From Candidatus Sodalis endolongispinus (lineage in GTDB: Bacteria; Pseudomonadota; Gammaproteobacteria; Enterobacterales; Enterobacteriaceae), in contig NZ_JAFJYC010000001.1 in the NCBI RefSeq assembly GCF_018777395.1, positions 1,240,001-1,304,000 of the forward strand: DNA of 64,000 bases. The letters are read 5' to 3'. Position 1 is the stretch's first letter, and each line of letters starts with the position of its first letter. The position numbers and the translations under genes were made by a program. The notes under the pieces are model-generated. The model was not told the origin of the DNA and made no database searches. It worked only from the letters and a program-made list of their open reading frames with translations. Shown here in pieces: positions 9,769 through 20,347 of this stretch.

Positions 9769-10695
9769 ATGTTCATTCGACAGCTCAATTACCTGATAGC
9801 GCTGGCAGAGCACCGCCATTTTGCACAAGCCGCAGAGCATTGTTGTGTCTCTCAGCCGTCCTTGTCTGCCGCTATCCGCCAGTTGGAGCAAGAACTCGGT
9901 ATCACTATCATCCAGCGCGATCATCACTTTCAGGGTTTCACGCCAGAGGGCGCACGGGTGCTGGCCTGGGCCAGACACACGCTGGCCTCTCTGGATGGTC
10001 TGAAACAGGAAGCCGCTCTGGCACAAACGGTGGCGGGAGGCGTGTTGGAGATGGGCATCGTGCCTTCAGCTGTGCGCGTGGTTTTCCTGTTGATCGACGC
10101 ATACCGCCGTGAAATTCCCCGGCTGAGTCTGAAGGTGTTTGCTTTGAGCACCCGTGAAATATTGAGCCGGCTGAAAAAGCATGAGTTGCACGTCGGCATC
10201 GCCTACACGGAGCAGTGCCCTGCCGCGGTCTATGAAACCCTGCCGCTGTTCACCGAGCGAATCGTGCTTCTGACCGGCGCCGGCGCCCCGACAGCTGACC
10301 AAAAAATTTACAGCTGGGCAGAGGTGGGGCAATTACCTCTGTGTCTCTTCAACCACGACATGCAGAACCGCCGGATCGTCGAATATGCCTTTCAGCAGGC
10401 GGGCGTCAGCCCCTCGGTAGTGGTTGAAACCAATACCCTCGACCTGTTGTATGAGATGGTAAGCCGCGGACAGGTTGCCAGCATTGCCCCCATTAGCGCG
10501 ATACCCACCTGTTTTATCACTCATGACATCGCCGTTCATTCCATCATGCCGCAACCCGTGCCGGGGCCGGAAATAAGCTTACTGCGCTTGCGACAAGACA
10601 TTCAGCCAGCGCTGCTGTGCGGCATTTGGGCCACGACGCCGCCCTTGGATCTCCAGCATGCACTGGACCAGGCGATGACCCGTAACGGCAGATAG
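9769..10695 (+). CDS. LysR-type transcriptional regulator
   Basis: The 308-residue protein has the N-terminal winged helix-turn-helix typical of LysR regulators (residues ~1-60: MFIRQLNYLIALAEHRHFAQ, then AAEHCCVSQPSLSAAIRQLE) followed by an effector-binding domain. ATG at 9769 is used because it aligns with the usual start; an in-frame upstream start adds 32 residues without family character. It lies 114 bp upstream of a formate dehydrogenase pseudogene on the same strand. I recall similar regulators beside NAD-dependent formate dehydrogenase genes, so that was its probable target. The regulator frame is open although the target is gutted. Confidence 0.88.
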   Translation: MFIRQLNYLIALAEHRHFAQAAEHCCVSQPSLSAAIRQLEQELGITIIQRDHHFQGFTPEGARVLAWARHTLASLDGLKQEAALAQTVAGGVLEMGIVPSAVRVVFLLIDAYRREIPRLSLKVFALSTREILSRLKKHELHVGIAYTEQCPAAVYETLPLFTERIVLLTGAGAPTADQKIYSWAEVGQLPLCLFNHDMQNRRIVEYAFQQAGVSPSVVVETNTLDLLYEMVSRGQVASIAPISAIPTCFITHDIAVHSIMPQPVPGPEISLLRLRQDIQPALLCGIWATTPPLDLQHALDQAMTRNGR

Positions 10696-10809
10696 TTTGT
10701 CTCTATCAACCGATGCCAGCAATCGATTAGACGGGGGGGAGGTCAAGGCGCAAAGTGGATAGCGCAATAGCAATGAATGTTAAGCGCTTCATTAGCCTAA
10801 GGATGGACG

Positions 10810-11407
10810 ATGTCGAAAATATTATGTGTACTTTACCCCGATCCGATAACCGGCTTTCCCCCGGTTTACGCCCGTGACACTCTGCCGACGATCCTCACCT
10901 ATCCGGGCGGCCAATCCGCACCGACTGCCGGTGAGATTAGAGCAAGAACTCGGCCTGACTTACCATGACTCGCCCGAATCCTTGGTCAGGGTTTGCGACG
11001 TCGTCAACCTGCAGACGCCGCTCTATCCTGCAACGCAGGGTTTCGTCAACGACGCGTTTCTAGCGCAATTCAAGCGTGGGGCCTATCTGGTCAATACCGC
11101 GCGCGGCGCACTGTGTGACCGCGACGCCATCAGCCGTGCATTGAACTCGGGGCAATTGGCTGGCTACGGCGGCGATGTATGGTTTCCCCAACCGGCACCG
11201 GGTGATCACCCTTGGCGCACCATGCCGCACCAGGGCATGACGCCGCATATTGCAGGTTCTTCTTTATCGGCGCAGGCGCGATACGCAGCGGGAACATTAG
11301 AAATTCTGCAAAACTTTTTTGACGGCACGCCGATCCGCAAGGCGTATTTGATTGTCGACGGTGGCGGTCTGGCCGGCACAGGCGCAAACAGCTATAAGCT
11401 GAATTAA
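10810..11407 (+). pseudogene. NAD-dependent formate dehydrogenase, large internal deletion and frameshift
   Basis: The start reads MSKILCVLYPDPITGFPPVY and continues ARDTLPTILTYPGGQ, the N-terminus of the ~385-residue D-2-hydroxyacid-family formate dehydrogenase. After ~45 codons the sequence jumps, in another frame, to LGLTYHDSPESLVRVCDVVN, which lies near residue 225 in intact enzymes. It then runs to the end with KRGAYLVNTARGALCDRD, GDVWFPQPAPGDHPWRTM and the MTPHIAGSS segment holding the catalytic histidine. About 170-180 codons, including the NAD-binding glycine motif, are missing, so the gene is dead. Confidence 0.9.
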
Positions 11408-11616
11408 CGCTTGATTATTGCCATTAAAGCAAACGATTGCGGCGGCTTTTAGCCGCCGCGATGTTATCGCCCGCACGCCGCATCACTTTTACCTTAGCCC
11501 GCCCGCAGGATTGCTCAGCGATATTCGACCGGGCATGCCCCGGCACCCAGCGCGTCGCAGGGATGTTCTTTGACGTCACGCTAATTCCGCGGCGTCTTTC
11601 GCCCTCAGTCGTTACC

Positions 11617-12378
11617 CTACGGCGAGGACGTCTGTGACGGATAAAGATCAAAACGATGGTTCTTAGTGGTAATAGCAGACTGCGCCGGCACGCCCGCCAG
11701 CGGCGGCGCATAGTCGGGCCTTTTTACCACCACACGGCGCCGCGCCAACGCCAGCGCGGGCGCTAATAGCCCGTCGGCATCCTCATCGGCCCCCACTAGC
11801 AGTTGAAATAACCGCATCTCCTTTTTCACCAGCGCGCTTTTTTGCCGGTGCGGAAACATCGGATCGAGATACACCACATCCGGCGCAGGGTGCAACTGCG
11901 CCGGCGCGCTCAGGCTGGAGCCGTGATGCAGCGTCAAACGCGGCGCAAGCCACGGGCCTAACTCAGGATCGGCATAAGCGCGGCGCAGACCATCTTCCAA
12001 CAGCGCCGCCACGACCGGATGACGCTCAAACATCCGCACCCGGCAGCCCAAACAGGCGAGCACAAAAGCATCGCGACCCAGACCGGCGGTGGCGTCCAAC
12101 ACGTCCGGCAACCATTGACCCTTGATGCCCACCGCCTTGGCCACCGCCTCACCGCGCCCGCCGCCGTAGCGGCGCCGATGCGCCATGGCGCCGGTGACGA
12201 AATCCACGGCGACAGCGCCTAATTTGGGCTCGTCCCGTTTACGCAATTCCACCCGTTCGGAGGTCATGACCAGCGCCAAGGCGGCCTGGGGATCGCTTTT
12301 CAACCCCCAGCGCGCGGCCAGCGCCTGCAAAGATTGGGGGTCGATGCCGGCCTCACTGCTCAAAAAGACCGTGCTCAA
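11617..12378 (-). CDS. rsmJ: 16S rRNA (guanine-1516-N2)-methyltransferase
   Basis: The 253-residue product matches RsmJ (YhiQ, 250 residues in E. coli). SAM-binding motif I is [14 protein letters not shown], the catalytic-type motif is [20 protein letters not shown], and the stretch [18 protein letters not shown] is characteristic. No ATG or GTG fits; the likely start is TTG at 12378, which overlaps the prlC stop as TTGA, implying translational coupling. Gene order prlC-rsmJ is as in E. coli. Confidence 0.9.
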   Translation of the reverse strand: MSTVFLSSEAGIDPQSLQALAARWGLKSDPQAALALVMTSERVELRKRDEPKLGAVAVDFVTGAMAHRRRYGGGRGEAVAKAVGIKGQWLPDVLDATAGLGRDAFVLACLGCRVRMFERHPVVAALLEDGLRRAYADPELGPWLAPRLTLHHGSSLSAPAQLHPAPDVVYLDPMFPHRQKSALVKKEMRLFQLLVGADEDADGLLAPALALARRRVVVKRPDYAPPLAGVPAQSAITTKNHRFDLYPSQTSSP

Positions 12379-14426
12379 GCCCCATATTCCCGAATGCCGT
12401 AATGGCGCAGCATGGCGTCCAACTGCGGCTCGCGGCCGCGGAAACGGGCAAAAAGCACCATCGGCTCTTCGGAACCGCCGCGGGAAAGGATGGTATCGAG
12501 GAACGATTCGCCGGTATCCCGGTTGAATATCCCCTCCTCCTCGAAACGCGACCAGGCATCCGCCGCCAGCACATCCGCCCACAAATAGCTGTAATACCCC
12601 GCCGCATAACCACCGGCGAAAATATGGCTGAAGGCGTGGGGGAATCGTCCCCACGGCACGGTCGGTACCACCGCCACCTGTTTTTTCACCTCCGCCAGAG
12701 TGTCGAGCACGCGCGCGCCCTGCTCAGGCTGGCATTGGTAATGCATGCGGAAATCAAACAGGCCGAATTCCAGTTGGCGCAGAATAAAGAGCGCCGCCTG
12801 ATAATTTTTTGCTTCCAACAGCTTGTTCAAGAGCGTATCGGGCAGCGGCTCGCCGGTTTCATAATGGCCCGAAATAAACGCCAGCGCTTCAGGCTGCCAG
12901 CAATAATTCTCCATAAACTGGCTCGGCAGTTCCACAGCATCCCAAGGTACGCCGCTGATGCCAGCCACCCCGGGCGTGTCAATACGGGTCAGCATATGGT
13001 GCAGCCCATGCCCGAACTCATGGAACAGCGTGGTCACCTCATTATGGGTAAAAAGCGCCGGTTTACCGTTTATCGGGCGGTTAAAGTTGCAGGTGAGATA
13101 AGCCACCGGTTTTTGCAGTTCGCCATCGGCCTTACGCATCATGCCGACACAGTCATCCATCCAGGCGCCGCCGCGTTTATTGTCGCGGGCGTACAGGTCA
13201 AGGTAAAAACTGCCGCGCAGTTCGCCGTGCTCATCAAACAGATCGAAGAAACGCACCTCGGGATGCCAGGTATCGACATCGGTGCGCTCTTTAGCGGTGA
13301 TGCCGTAAATACGTTTGACCACCTCGAACAGGCCGCTGACGACCCGCGGTTCAGGGAAATAGGGACGCAATTGTTCATCGTTGATCGAAAACAGGTGCTG
13401 TTTTTGTTTTTCGCCGTAATAAGCGATATCCCACGGATCCAGCCTATCGCGGTAGAAGTGGCGTTGCGCGAAGGCGCGCAGCTGCGCCAGCTCCTGCTCG
13501 CCCTGTGGGCGCGCGCGCCTGGCCAGATCGGTGAGAAAATACAGCACCTGCCGCGGATCCTGCGCCATTTTGGTGGCCAGGGATTTATCGGCATAGCTGT
13601 TGAAGCCCAGCAGTTGCGCCAGCTCATGGCGCAGCGCCAGAATTTCGCTCATGATGGGGCCGTTATCCCATTTGCCGGCATCCGGCCCCTGATCGGAGGC
13701 GCGGGTGTTATAGGCACGGTAAAGCTCCTCACGTAGCGCGGCGTTATCGCAATAGTTGAGCACCGGAAAATAGCTAGGGATATCGAGCGTCAGTAACCAG
13801 CCCTCCTGCTCGCGGGCCTGCGCCTGGGCGCGGGCGGCGGCAAGGGCGCTTTCGGGCATGCCGGCCAATTCCTGCTCATCGGTTATCAACTTGCTCCAGC
13901 CCATGGTGGCGTCCAGCACGTTATTGCTGTAGGCCGACCCTAGCTCCGACAAACGGGCGACGATTTGCCCATAGCGCTGCTGTTTTTCCGCCGGCAAGCC
14001 AATACCGGACAATTCAAAATCGCGCAGCGCATTATCCACCGCTTTCTTCTGCGCCACGCTCAGCTGCACATAGTGTTGGCCGTCGCGCAGATTACGATAG
14101 GCTTGATACAAACCGTTATGTTGCCCTAACCAAGTGCTGTACTCAGACAGCAGCGGCAAGCTCTGTTCATAGGCTTCGCGCAATTCCTGACTGTTCTTCA
14201 CCGCATTTAAATGGCCCACCGGCGACCAAATCCGGCTCAAACGGTCATCAGCGTCCGCCAGCGGTTGGCAGAGAGTCTCCCAGGTGAACGGACCGGGCTG
14301 CGCCACGACCTCCTCAACGGTGTGGCGACAGTGCTCAAGCGCGGCTTTCACCGCCGGCACGACGTGCTCAGGACGAAGAGCGGCAAAAGGGGGCAAGGAA
14401 AACGAGGTCAGTAACGAATTAGTCAT
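12375..14426 (-). CDS. prlC: Oligopeptidase A, M3-family zinc metallopeptidase
   Basis: PrlC degrades short peptides and cleaved signal peptides in the cytoplasm. The 683-residue product is the family length (680 in E. coli). The zinc-binding HExxH lies in [14 protein letters not shown] near residue 470, with the downstream [11 protein letters not shown] glutamate helix. ATG at 14426 begins [20 protein letters not shown] and matches the E. coli start; 50 upstream in-frame codons lack family similarity. It is followed by overlapping rsmJ. Confidence 0.95.
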   Translation of the reverse strand: MTNSLLTSFSLPPFAALRPEHVVPAVKAALEHCRHTVEEVVAQPGPFTWETLCQPLADADDRLSRIWSPVGHLNAVKNSQELREAYEQSLPLLSEYSTWLGQHNGLYQAYRNLRDGQHYVQLSVAQKKAVDNALRDFELSGIGLPAEKQQRYGQIVARLSELGSAYSNNVLDATMGWSKLITDEQELAGMPESALAAARAQAQAREQEGWLLTLDIPSYFPVLNYCDNAALREELYRAYNTRASDQGPDAGKWDNGPIMSEILALRHELAQLLGFNSYADKSLATKMAQDPRQVLYFLTDLARRARPQGEQELAQLRAFAQRHFYRDRLDPWDIAYYGEKQKQHLFSINDEQLRPYFPEPRVVSGLFEVVKRIYGITAKERTDVDTWHPEVRFFDLFDEHGELRGSFYLDLYARDNKRGGAWMDDCVGMMRKADGELQKPVAYLTCNFNRPINGKPALFTHNEVTTLFHEFGHGLHHMLTRIDTPGVAGISGVPWDAVELPSQFMENYCWQPEALAFISGHYETGEPLPDTLLNKLLEAKNYQAALFILRQLEFGLFDFRMHYQCQPEQGARVLDTLAEVKKQVAVVPTVPWGRFPHAFSHIFAGGYAAGYYSYLWADVLAADAWSRFEEEGIFNRDTGESFLDTILSRGGSEEPMVLFARFRGREPQLDAMLRHYGIREYGA

Positions 14427-14698
14427 AGCGCAGTCCTGATGTTCGTGAAAGCCAATAGGATTAACATGAGGATAACTCAATGGCGAGCGAAGTGTAACGG
14501 CCGCCGTGCGACGCGACCGGTCATTTTCCCTCCGCTTACGCTGCCTAAGAGTTGATGCGCTGACGATTTCCGGCAAACGGGTCTGGATTAGCGATTAATT
14601 GCTTGATCTGGTGCGGATAAATATTCAGTAATAAGGTATTGAATAGTTATTATTAACAGTTAATCACTCACCACCTATTTCTGAGGACGGGTATCATC

Positions 14699-15121
14699 AT
14701 GCTAACTGCCTTTAACCGAATGCTGGATAAGCCGGATCTGGGGAAATTGCTGCTGCGGTTTACCTTTGGCGCCATGATGTTGTTTCACGGCATCCATAAA
14801 CTGCTGTTCGGCATCAATGGCATCATCGGGATGGTTCAGGCCCATGGAATGCCCGCCATCGTCGCTTATGGGGTGTTCCTGGGTGAAATCATTGTACCGC
14901 TGATGTTTATTTTCGGCATTCTGGTGCGGCCGGCGGCACTGATCTTCGCCTTCACCATGCTGTTTGCCTGGCTGATTACCGAACCCGGCATCATTTTTAC
15001 CCTGACGAACGTGGGCGCCTGGGGACTGGAAAATATTGCGGTCTATCTTTTTGCCGGGCTCGCGATCGCGCTGCTGGGCTGTGGCCGCTATAGCGTGATG
15101 AGCAATCCCGCCTGGCGATAG
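14699..15121 (+). CDS. DoxX-family small membrane protein
   Basis: The 140-residue product has four hydrophobic segments and the DoxX-type start LLLRFTFGAMMLFHGIHKLL, then GEIIVPLMFIFGILVRPAAL. DoxX proteins are inner-membrane proteins loosely tied to redox or thiosulfate metabolism; the function here is unknown. A GAGGA site lies upstream. It is the first gene of an insertion between prlC and rlmJ relative to E. coli and is not obviously co-transcribed with its neighbours. Confidence 0.8.
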   Translation: MLTAFNRMLDKPDLGKLLLRFTFGAMMLFHGIHKLLFGINGIIGMVQAHGMPAIVAYGVFLGEIIVPLMFIFGILVRPAALIFAFTMLFAWLITEPGIIFTLTNVGAWGLENIAVYLFAGLAIALLGCGRYSVMSNPAWR

Positions 15122-15329
15122 CGTGCTACCACCCCGCATCAGGGGCGCGGAGTGCTGGCCGCTACAAAGAGACGATGAGAGGCAACCGTTAGCGCTAAAA
15201 CCGATGAGGGACAACCGGCCGCGGTAAGCAGGCGTGAAGCCTTACTGGCGACGGCGCAGGAAAGCTAATCGATGGCCGCAACGCCGCGAAGGGCAATTTA
15301 TGCCGGCGCACCCGCGACGGTACCGCCGC

Positions 15330-16363
15330 CTAAACCGGATGCAGCGCACCCAGCGCGTGGAAATACTGCTCTCCCCGGTCACGCTCGGCGTCGCTGCCGG
15401 CATCGGCGAACAGCGTAATGACGCACTGCGCCGGGGTCATCTCTTGCGCCAGCTCATAGGCGCAGCGCCAGTTGGCGGCGGCGGACGCGCCAATACGGAC
15501 ACCGGTCAAACGATGAAACTAATACATCGCGCTTAACGATGCCTGCCAACTGACCTCTTTGAACGGAACATGCTCCAGCCCCACATGGGCGAGAAAGGGT
15601 TGTCGGAAACCAAAACCCATCCCGCCCGCGCCACCGAATTTATCGCAATCATTAGGCGGATCATAGGTACCAAACGGCAATTCGCTAGGCGTCTTGCCGA
15701 GCACCCTTAGCGCTGGATTGTCCTTAACCAGTGCGGCATAGACGCCGCTCAAGGTACCACCGGTCACGACTGCCGCCACCCAACCGTCCGCTTTCTCAGC
15801 CGCCAGTTGACGGCGAATTTACTGCCCGGTCTGGTATTGATGAATCGCCACATTCACCAAATCCAGATGTTGTGACAGCAGTGTCCAGCCGGGATCGTGC
15901 AAACCTATCGCCTGGGCGCGGCTCTGATAAGTCCCAGCAGGAAAAAGCGGCTTTCTACGGTGCTTAGCTCCGCGCAGGCGTCGCGCAGAAAATCCACCAG
16001 CGGCGGCGGTGAACTATCGGGGATGATCAAATGTATCGGAATGCCGTACAGCTGGCCCAGTTTCGCCAGGGCTTTGCCCATATTACCGCCAGAAGCGTCC
16101 AACAGTTTCAGCGGTGCGCGGCTAAAATCATGTTGATTGATAGCCTCACAGAACATGCCGAACGCCGCGCGATCTTTCACCGAGCCGAACGGATTGACGA
16201 ACTCGAACTTCGCCAGAATACGGCCGCCCCCCGCCGGGCCGGGCACCGGTTGTAAGGGTGTATTGCCCAATGCCTGATAAAAGGAATTTAACGCGGGGAA
16301 CAAGCTGAGCGCACGAGTGGGATCAGGCGCACCGTTAAGGGAATTGAACAATGCAAAATTCAT
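15330..16363 (-). pseudogene. PLP-dependent cysteine synthase-family enzyme, one frameshift and two stops
   Basis: Fold-type II PLP enzyme. The PLP lysine is in NPFGSVKDRAAFGMF, the phosphate or carboxylate loop follows in DASGGNMGKALAKLG, and TGGTLSGVYAAL is the glycine-rich cofactor loop. The frame shifts near 15930: an extra base converts expected FFPAGTYQSRAQAIGLHDPG into FFLLGLIRAAPRR. In the downstream frame TAA at 15819-15821 and TAG at 15519-15521 interrupt clearly homologous sequence, the last part being TGVRIGASAAANWRCAYELA. Total span is about 344 codons, normal for the family. The substrate cannot be told. Confidence 0.88.
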
Positions 16364-16541
16364 GTGCTTTCCTTGGCTGTGGAGCTGGGCGAAAGTGACT
16401 GAACCATTCTTGTTATGTGTACTGACAATTTATCAGTTGGCTAGAGAGGGTCAATGCCTGTAAAATTAATGACTTATTGCTTTCCGGCCGCCAGTTTTAA
16501 TGCCCTGGCGGCCGGAAAAAACCGGGCTGGAGACCGCGCGT

Positions 16542-17210
16542 ATGTTTGAACTTTTCAAAACCATCGGCTTGGGTCTGATGGTACTGCTGCCGTTAGTGAA
16601 TCCACTCACCACCGTAGCGCTGTTCCTCAGCCTCAGTAAAAACATGACCGCGGCGGAACGAAACCAGCAGGCCCGTCTGGCGTCGGTCTATGTCTTCGCC
16701 ATTATGATGGTCGCCTTCTATGCTGGTACGCTGGTGATGAATACTTTTGGTATCTCTATCCCGGGGCTTCGTATCGCCGGCGGGCTTATCGTCTCCTTTA
16801 TCGGGTTTCGCATGCTGTTTCCCGCGCAGACCGATGACGATCCAGGCATTGCCGAAAGCAAGGCACGCGAGATGCATAAGCATAAATCCACCAATATCGC
16901 TTTCGTGCCGCTGGCCATGCCGAGCACGGCGGGACCGGGCACCATCGCCATGATCATCAGTTGGGTTTCGACCGTCAACGAAGACGTCCATTTTTCCCCC
17001 TGGGTCACCACGCTCGCCCCGGTACTGGTTTTTTTGACCATCAGCGTGGTTGTCTGGATAGCGCTGCGCAGTTCAGGCGCCATTATGCATGTGGTCGGCG
17101 CCAGCGGTATTGAAGCGATTTCACGGCTGATGGGGTTTCTGCTGGTGTGTATGGGCGTCCAGTTCGTTATCAATGGCGTGCTGGAGATCATCGCCGATTA
17201 CCACGCCTGA
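16542..17210 (+). CDS. marC: MarC-family inner-membrane protein
   Basis: The 222-residue product has six predicted membrane segments and matches E. coli MarC (221 residues), for example [38 protein letters not shown] and [18 protein letters not shown]. Despite the name, MarC is not an established antibiotic-resistance protein; its function is unknown. The start at 16542 gives the family N-terminus [20 protein letters not shown]. It converges with the CodB-like permease gene. Confidence 0.85.
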   Translation: MFELFKTIGLGLMVLLPLVNPLTTVALFLSLSKNMTAAERNQQARLASVYVFAIMMVAFYAGTLVMNTFGISIPGLRIAGGLIVSFIGFRMLFPAQTDDDPGIAESKAREMHKHKSTNIAFVPLAMPSTAGPGTIAMIISWVSTVNEDVHFSPWVTTLAPVLVFLTISVVVWIALRSSGAIMHVVGASGIEAISRLMGFLLVCMGVQFVINGVLEIIADYHA

Positions 17211-17247
17211 TACCGTCGCCGACGCCCCTGCCCTGGCGCGCCGGTGC

Positions 17248-18561
17248 TTAGCCATCAGACCGGCAGCGGCCCGTTATCCTCTGTTTCGCCTGCGCCATCA
17301 GCCAGTAGAACAGGCAGCCCGCCAGCAATGCATTCAGTGACGGGATCCACAGTTGGCAGGTGAGGCCCACCGTACTGCCGCCCAGCCAGGCCGCCATGGC
17401 CGGCCAGCCGATGCCCGGCGTCGTCGCCGCATCGGGCAGAACGTGGCGTGCGCGGGTCGCATCAAGCAGCGCGCGATGGGTGCGCAGCACGTAGTAATCC
17501 ACCAGCATGACGCCGGCAATGGGCGGGAACAGCACGCCCAGCAAAATGAGAAAGTCGATAAAATGGGCAATAATACCCATCACCGATAGTGCGGTGCCGG
17601 TCAGTCCCAGAATCAGCGTCAACCAGCGGTAGCGCCATTTACGATGGGTTAACGCATCCAGCGCGGTTGCCATGCCAAGGCTGGCAGAGTATAAATTGAC
17701 GTCATTCACTTTTATGGCGGAGAGGATCACGGTAACCAGACCAATCCCGCCGGCGCTGTGGGTCATAATGGTGACCACGTCCGCCGTTCCAAGCGTATGG
17801 GCGACAATAACGGACAGGCAATTTATGATTATTTCACCCACAATAATAGAAGAAGTCACCATAAATAAAACGTGATTTTTATTTTTACAATAGCGGCAAA
17901 TATCGGGAGAAATCAGCGCGCCGACAATATATCCGCCGGCCACCATGGTCGCCCCCTGACTTAACGACATCGCCGGCCCATTAGGCTGTCCATCCAGAAA
18001 ATTAAGCACATCTGGGCCGCTGACGATATCATAAAGAATATACACCACCACCAAGAAAAACAACGGCACTGATATTTTCGCCGTCCAGCTTAAGGCGGAA
18101 AACCCGTATAACACTAATAGTGTAATGCTCAATCCAGATAAAATGGCGGCGGCGGTAAAATTGAGTGTTCCTTGTGAAACATGCAGTAATCCGTCCGCCA
18201 GCACGGAATTTTGCACGCCAAACCAGCCAATTAGGCTTAAGGCGATAAACACGCCGATAAGGCACGAGCCGATACGGCCAAATCCGCACCAGCGGGCCAG
18301 CAGGCTGGTAGATAAACCCTCACTCATCCCGGCCAGTCCCATTCCCAGACTTACCAGTTCCAACAACAGACTACCCAGCACCGTCGCCAGCATGGCCTGC
18401 CCAAAACTCATACTATGGCCGAGCGTCGCGCCAACCATAAATTGCGATAAGGACGTCATCACGCCCATTCGCACTAACGTGGCATTCAACAGACTCGCCC
18501 GGGCCGTTGCCGGCACCCGGTTATAGGCATGGTCATTTTTATTCGTCTCTGCTCCCTGCAT
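17248..18561 (-). CDS. Cytosine/purine permease-like transporter (NCS1 family)
   Basis: This 437-residue protein has about twelve hydrophobic segments and resembles CodB-type NCS1 symporters for nucleobases, with GWFGVQNSVLADGLL and a loop DICRYCKNKN after YIVGALIS that fits the family SPDxxRY motif. No deaminase or regulator gene is adjacent, so the substrate (cytosine, other pyrimidine, purine or thiamine precursor) is undetermined. The frame is intact. It belongs to the accessory block between prlC and rlmJ. Confidence 0.82.
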   Translation of the reverse strand: MQGAETNKNDHAYNRVPATARASLLNATLVRMGVMTSLSQFMVGATLGHSMSFGQAMLATVLGSLLLELVSLGMGLAGMSEGLSTSLLARWCGFGRIGSCLIGVFIALSLIGWFGVQNSVLADGLLHVSQGTLNFTAAAILSGLSITLLVLYGFSALSWTAKISVPLFFLVVVYILYDIVSGPDVLNFLDGQPNGPAMSLSQGATMVAGGYIVGALISPDICRYCKNKNHVLFMVTSSIIVGEIIINCLSVIVAHTLGTADVVTIMTHSAGGIGLVTVILSAIKVNDVNLYSASLGMATALDALTHRKWRYRWLTLILGLTGTALSVMGIIAHFIDFLILLGVLFPPIAGVMLVDYYVLRTHRALLDATRARHVLPDAATTPGIGWPAMAAWLGGSTVGLTCQLWIPSLNALLAGCLFYWLMAQAKQRITGRCRSDG

Positions 18562-19406
18562 AATACTTCTCCTTGTTATTTATTGCCGCGTCATTTCCTG
18601 GCGCGGATAGGGCTTTCATGCACTAAATAATATGAATATAGAATGATTCAAATCTGAATCGACGACAGGAATATAATAAAACACATCAATGAGCATTTCA
18701 ATAACTGCCGTATTTCCAGCTTAACGCACTGCTGTATTATTTATTTAAAAATAGATAATGCCTATTTCAGTTATCACCCTTCTCACCGGCGGCGCCGTTA
18801 AAGCCGAAGGCTACGGGCACATCAAGCCACCGGGCCGCAGGCGCTTTAGCGACAAACGCCACCGAACTGACAAGCTGGCGCTTGGCCATGCGTCATTCGC
18901 CCCGCCGGGCATGGGGAACCCGCCTCCGCTACCGGTTTTCCGGCGCTATCGCAGCCGCCTCGCTGAGTGACCGATTCACTTTTACGGCAGTGGATTCAGA
19001 CTATCACTGTGCCGCCCGTCTGGGGATAATAATGGTGGTAACCGGTAACCTGGTGCGCGAAACGCCTTGAAACGCGCCCTTTTTACATCTCTTCATTCTT
19101 TTCGCCGGATGTTTAGCTTATCTTGCACGTGGCGGTTGTCTGGGGCGAAACGTCATCCGCAGTCAACAATAATCGAAAATAGCGGCACGAATCAGAACCC
19201 CTGGCGGCCTGTGCGTTGCGGCGTCGGGATGGATTTAACCCATTGCGTCCGCATCCTGATATAATCCTCCGTCTGAGATATTGTTCATATGCTTTTCTTT
19301 GCTCTGAGTCAGATGCGTTGGCTCCGAATAGATACGCGGGTAACATGAGCAAATCACGGCATCAGCATCCTAAAATAACATTATTTATTAAGTAGATATC
19401 AAACCT
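18562..19406. other. 845-bp spacer between permease gene and rlmJ
   Basis: No supportable gene. 18562-18760 is AT-rich and probably holds the permease promoter. 18780-19070 is GC-rich and may be a decayed coding fragment: one frame reads SDRFTFTAVDSDYHCAARLG, but I recognise no family. No IS ends or hairpin terminator were seen. Confidence 0.4.
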
Positions 19407-20249
19407 ATGCTCGGCTATCGCCACAGCTTCCATGCCGGTAACCACGCCGATGTGCTTAAACATACCGTGCTTAGCCTCATCCTGAGCGCGATGAAAGAAA
19501 AGGAAAAATCTTTCCTTTATTTGGACAGCCATGCTGGCGCGGGCCGCTATCTGCTTTCCGGTGAAAATGCCGAGCGCACCGGCGAATTCCTGGAAGGCAT
19601 CGCCCGGATTTGGCAGCGTGACGATGTGCCGGCTCTGCTGTCGCCTTATCTCGACGTCATCCGTCATTTCAACCGCACCGGGCAGCTACGCTATTATCCC
19701 GGTTCGCCCCTGTTGGCCCGCCAACTGCTGCGCGACGAGGATAAATTCCATTTGACCGAGCTGCACGTCAGCGACTATCCGCTGCTGCGCAGCGAATTTC
19801 ACAAAGATGCCCGCACCACGGTACTGCGGGCGGACGGCTATCAGCAGCTCAAGTCCCAATTGCCGCCGGCATCCCGGCGCGGCGTGGTACTGATCGATCC
19901 GCCTTATGAAATGAAAACGGATTATCAGGACGTGGTCAGCGCTATTCAGGAAGGCTACAAGCGTTTCGCCACCGGCGTCTATGCGCTGTGGTATCCGGTG
20001 GTGCTGCGCCAGCAGGTGAAGCGCACGCTGTCGGCGCTGGAGCGAAGCGGCATTCGGCGAATTCTGCACATTGAGCTGGCGGTCCGTCCCGATAGCGATC
20101 GGCGCGGCATGACCGCCTCCGGCATGATTGTCGTCAATCCCCCCTGGAAACTGGAACAGCAAATGAATGCCTTATTACCCTGGCTGCATCAGACGCTGGT
20201 CCCCACCGGCCAGGGCCACGCTTTCGCGCGCTGGCTAGTGCCGGAGTAA
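19407..20249 (+). CDS. rlmJ: 23S rRNA (adenine-2030-N6)-methyltransferase
   Basis: The product is 280 residues, exactly the length of E. coli RlmJ (YhiR). It starts MLGYRHSFHAGNHADVLKHT; the methyltransferase catalytic motif is LIDPPYEMKTDYQ near residue 165, and YLDSHAGAGRY is the SAM-binding loop. It modifies A2030 of 23S rRNA. It is directly followed by gor, as in E. coli. Confidence 0.95.
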   Translation: MLGYRHSFHAGNHADVLKHTVLSLILSAMKEKEKSFLYLDSHAGAGRYLLSGENAERTGEFLEGIARIWQRDDVPALLSPYLDVIRHFNRTGQLRYYPGSPLLARQLLRDEDKFHLTELHVSDYPLLRSEFHKDARTTVLRADGYQQLKSQLPPASRRGVVLIDPPYEMKTDYQDVVSAIQEGYKRFATGVYALWYPVVLRQQVKRTLSALERSGIRRILHIELAVRPDSDRRGMTASGMIVVNPPWKLEQQMNALLPWLHQTLVPTGQGHAFARWLVPE

Positions 20250-20347
20250 CGGCGCCCCGCCTATCATAGGGATTGACGCAATCTTTGCGACAACGGGCGT
20301 TTGCACGTTACACTTGTGCCAACGATTTTGCTGAAGGAAACGCCCGA

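Noticed and set aside
11439-11459. Terminator between the formate dehydrogenase remnant and rsmJ
   Set aside because: GCGGCGGCT/AGCCGCCGC forms a strong hairpin but no T run follows in either direction, so it was not called.
12402-13736. 444-codon plus-strand open frame inside prlC
   Set aside because: Antisense to an intact, highly conserved peptidase gene in GC-rich sequence; the translation is glutamine/arginine/histidine-rich with no domain.
18758-19070. Small gene between the CodB-like permease and rlmJ
   Set aside because: Two overlapping frames look weakly protein-like, but there is no ribosome binding site and no family match.
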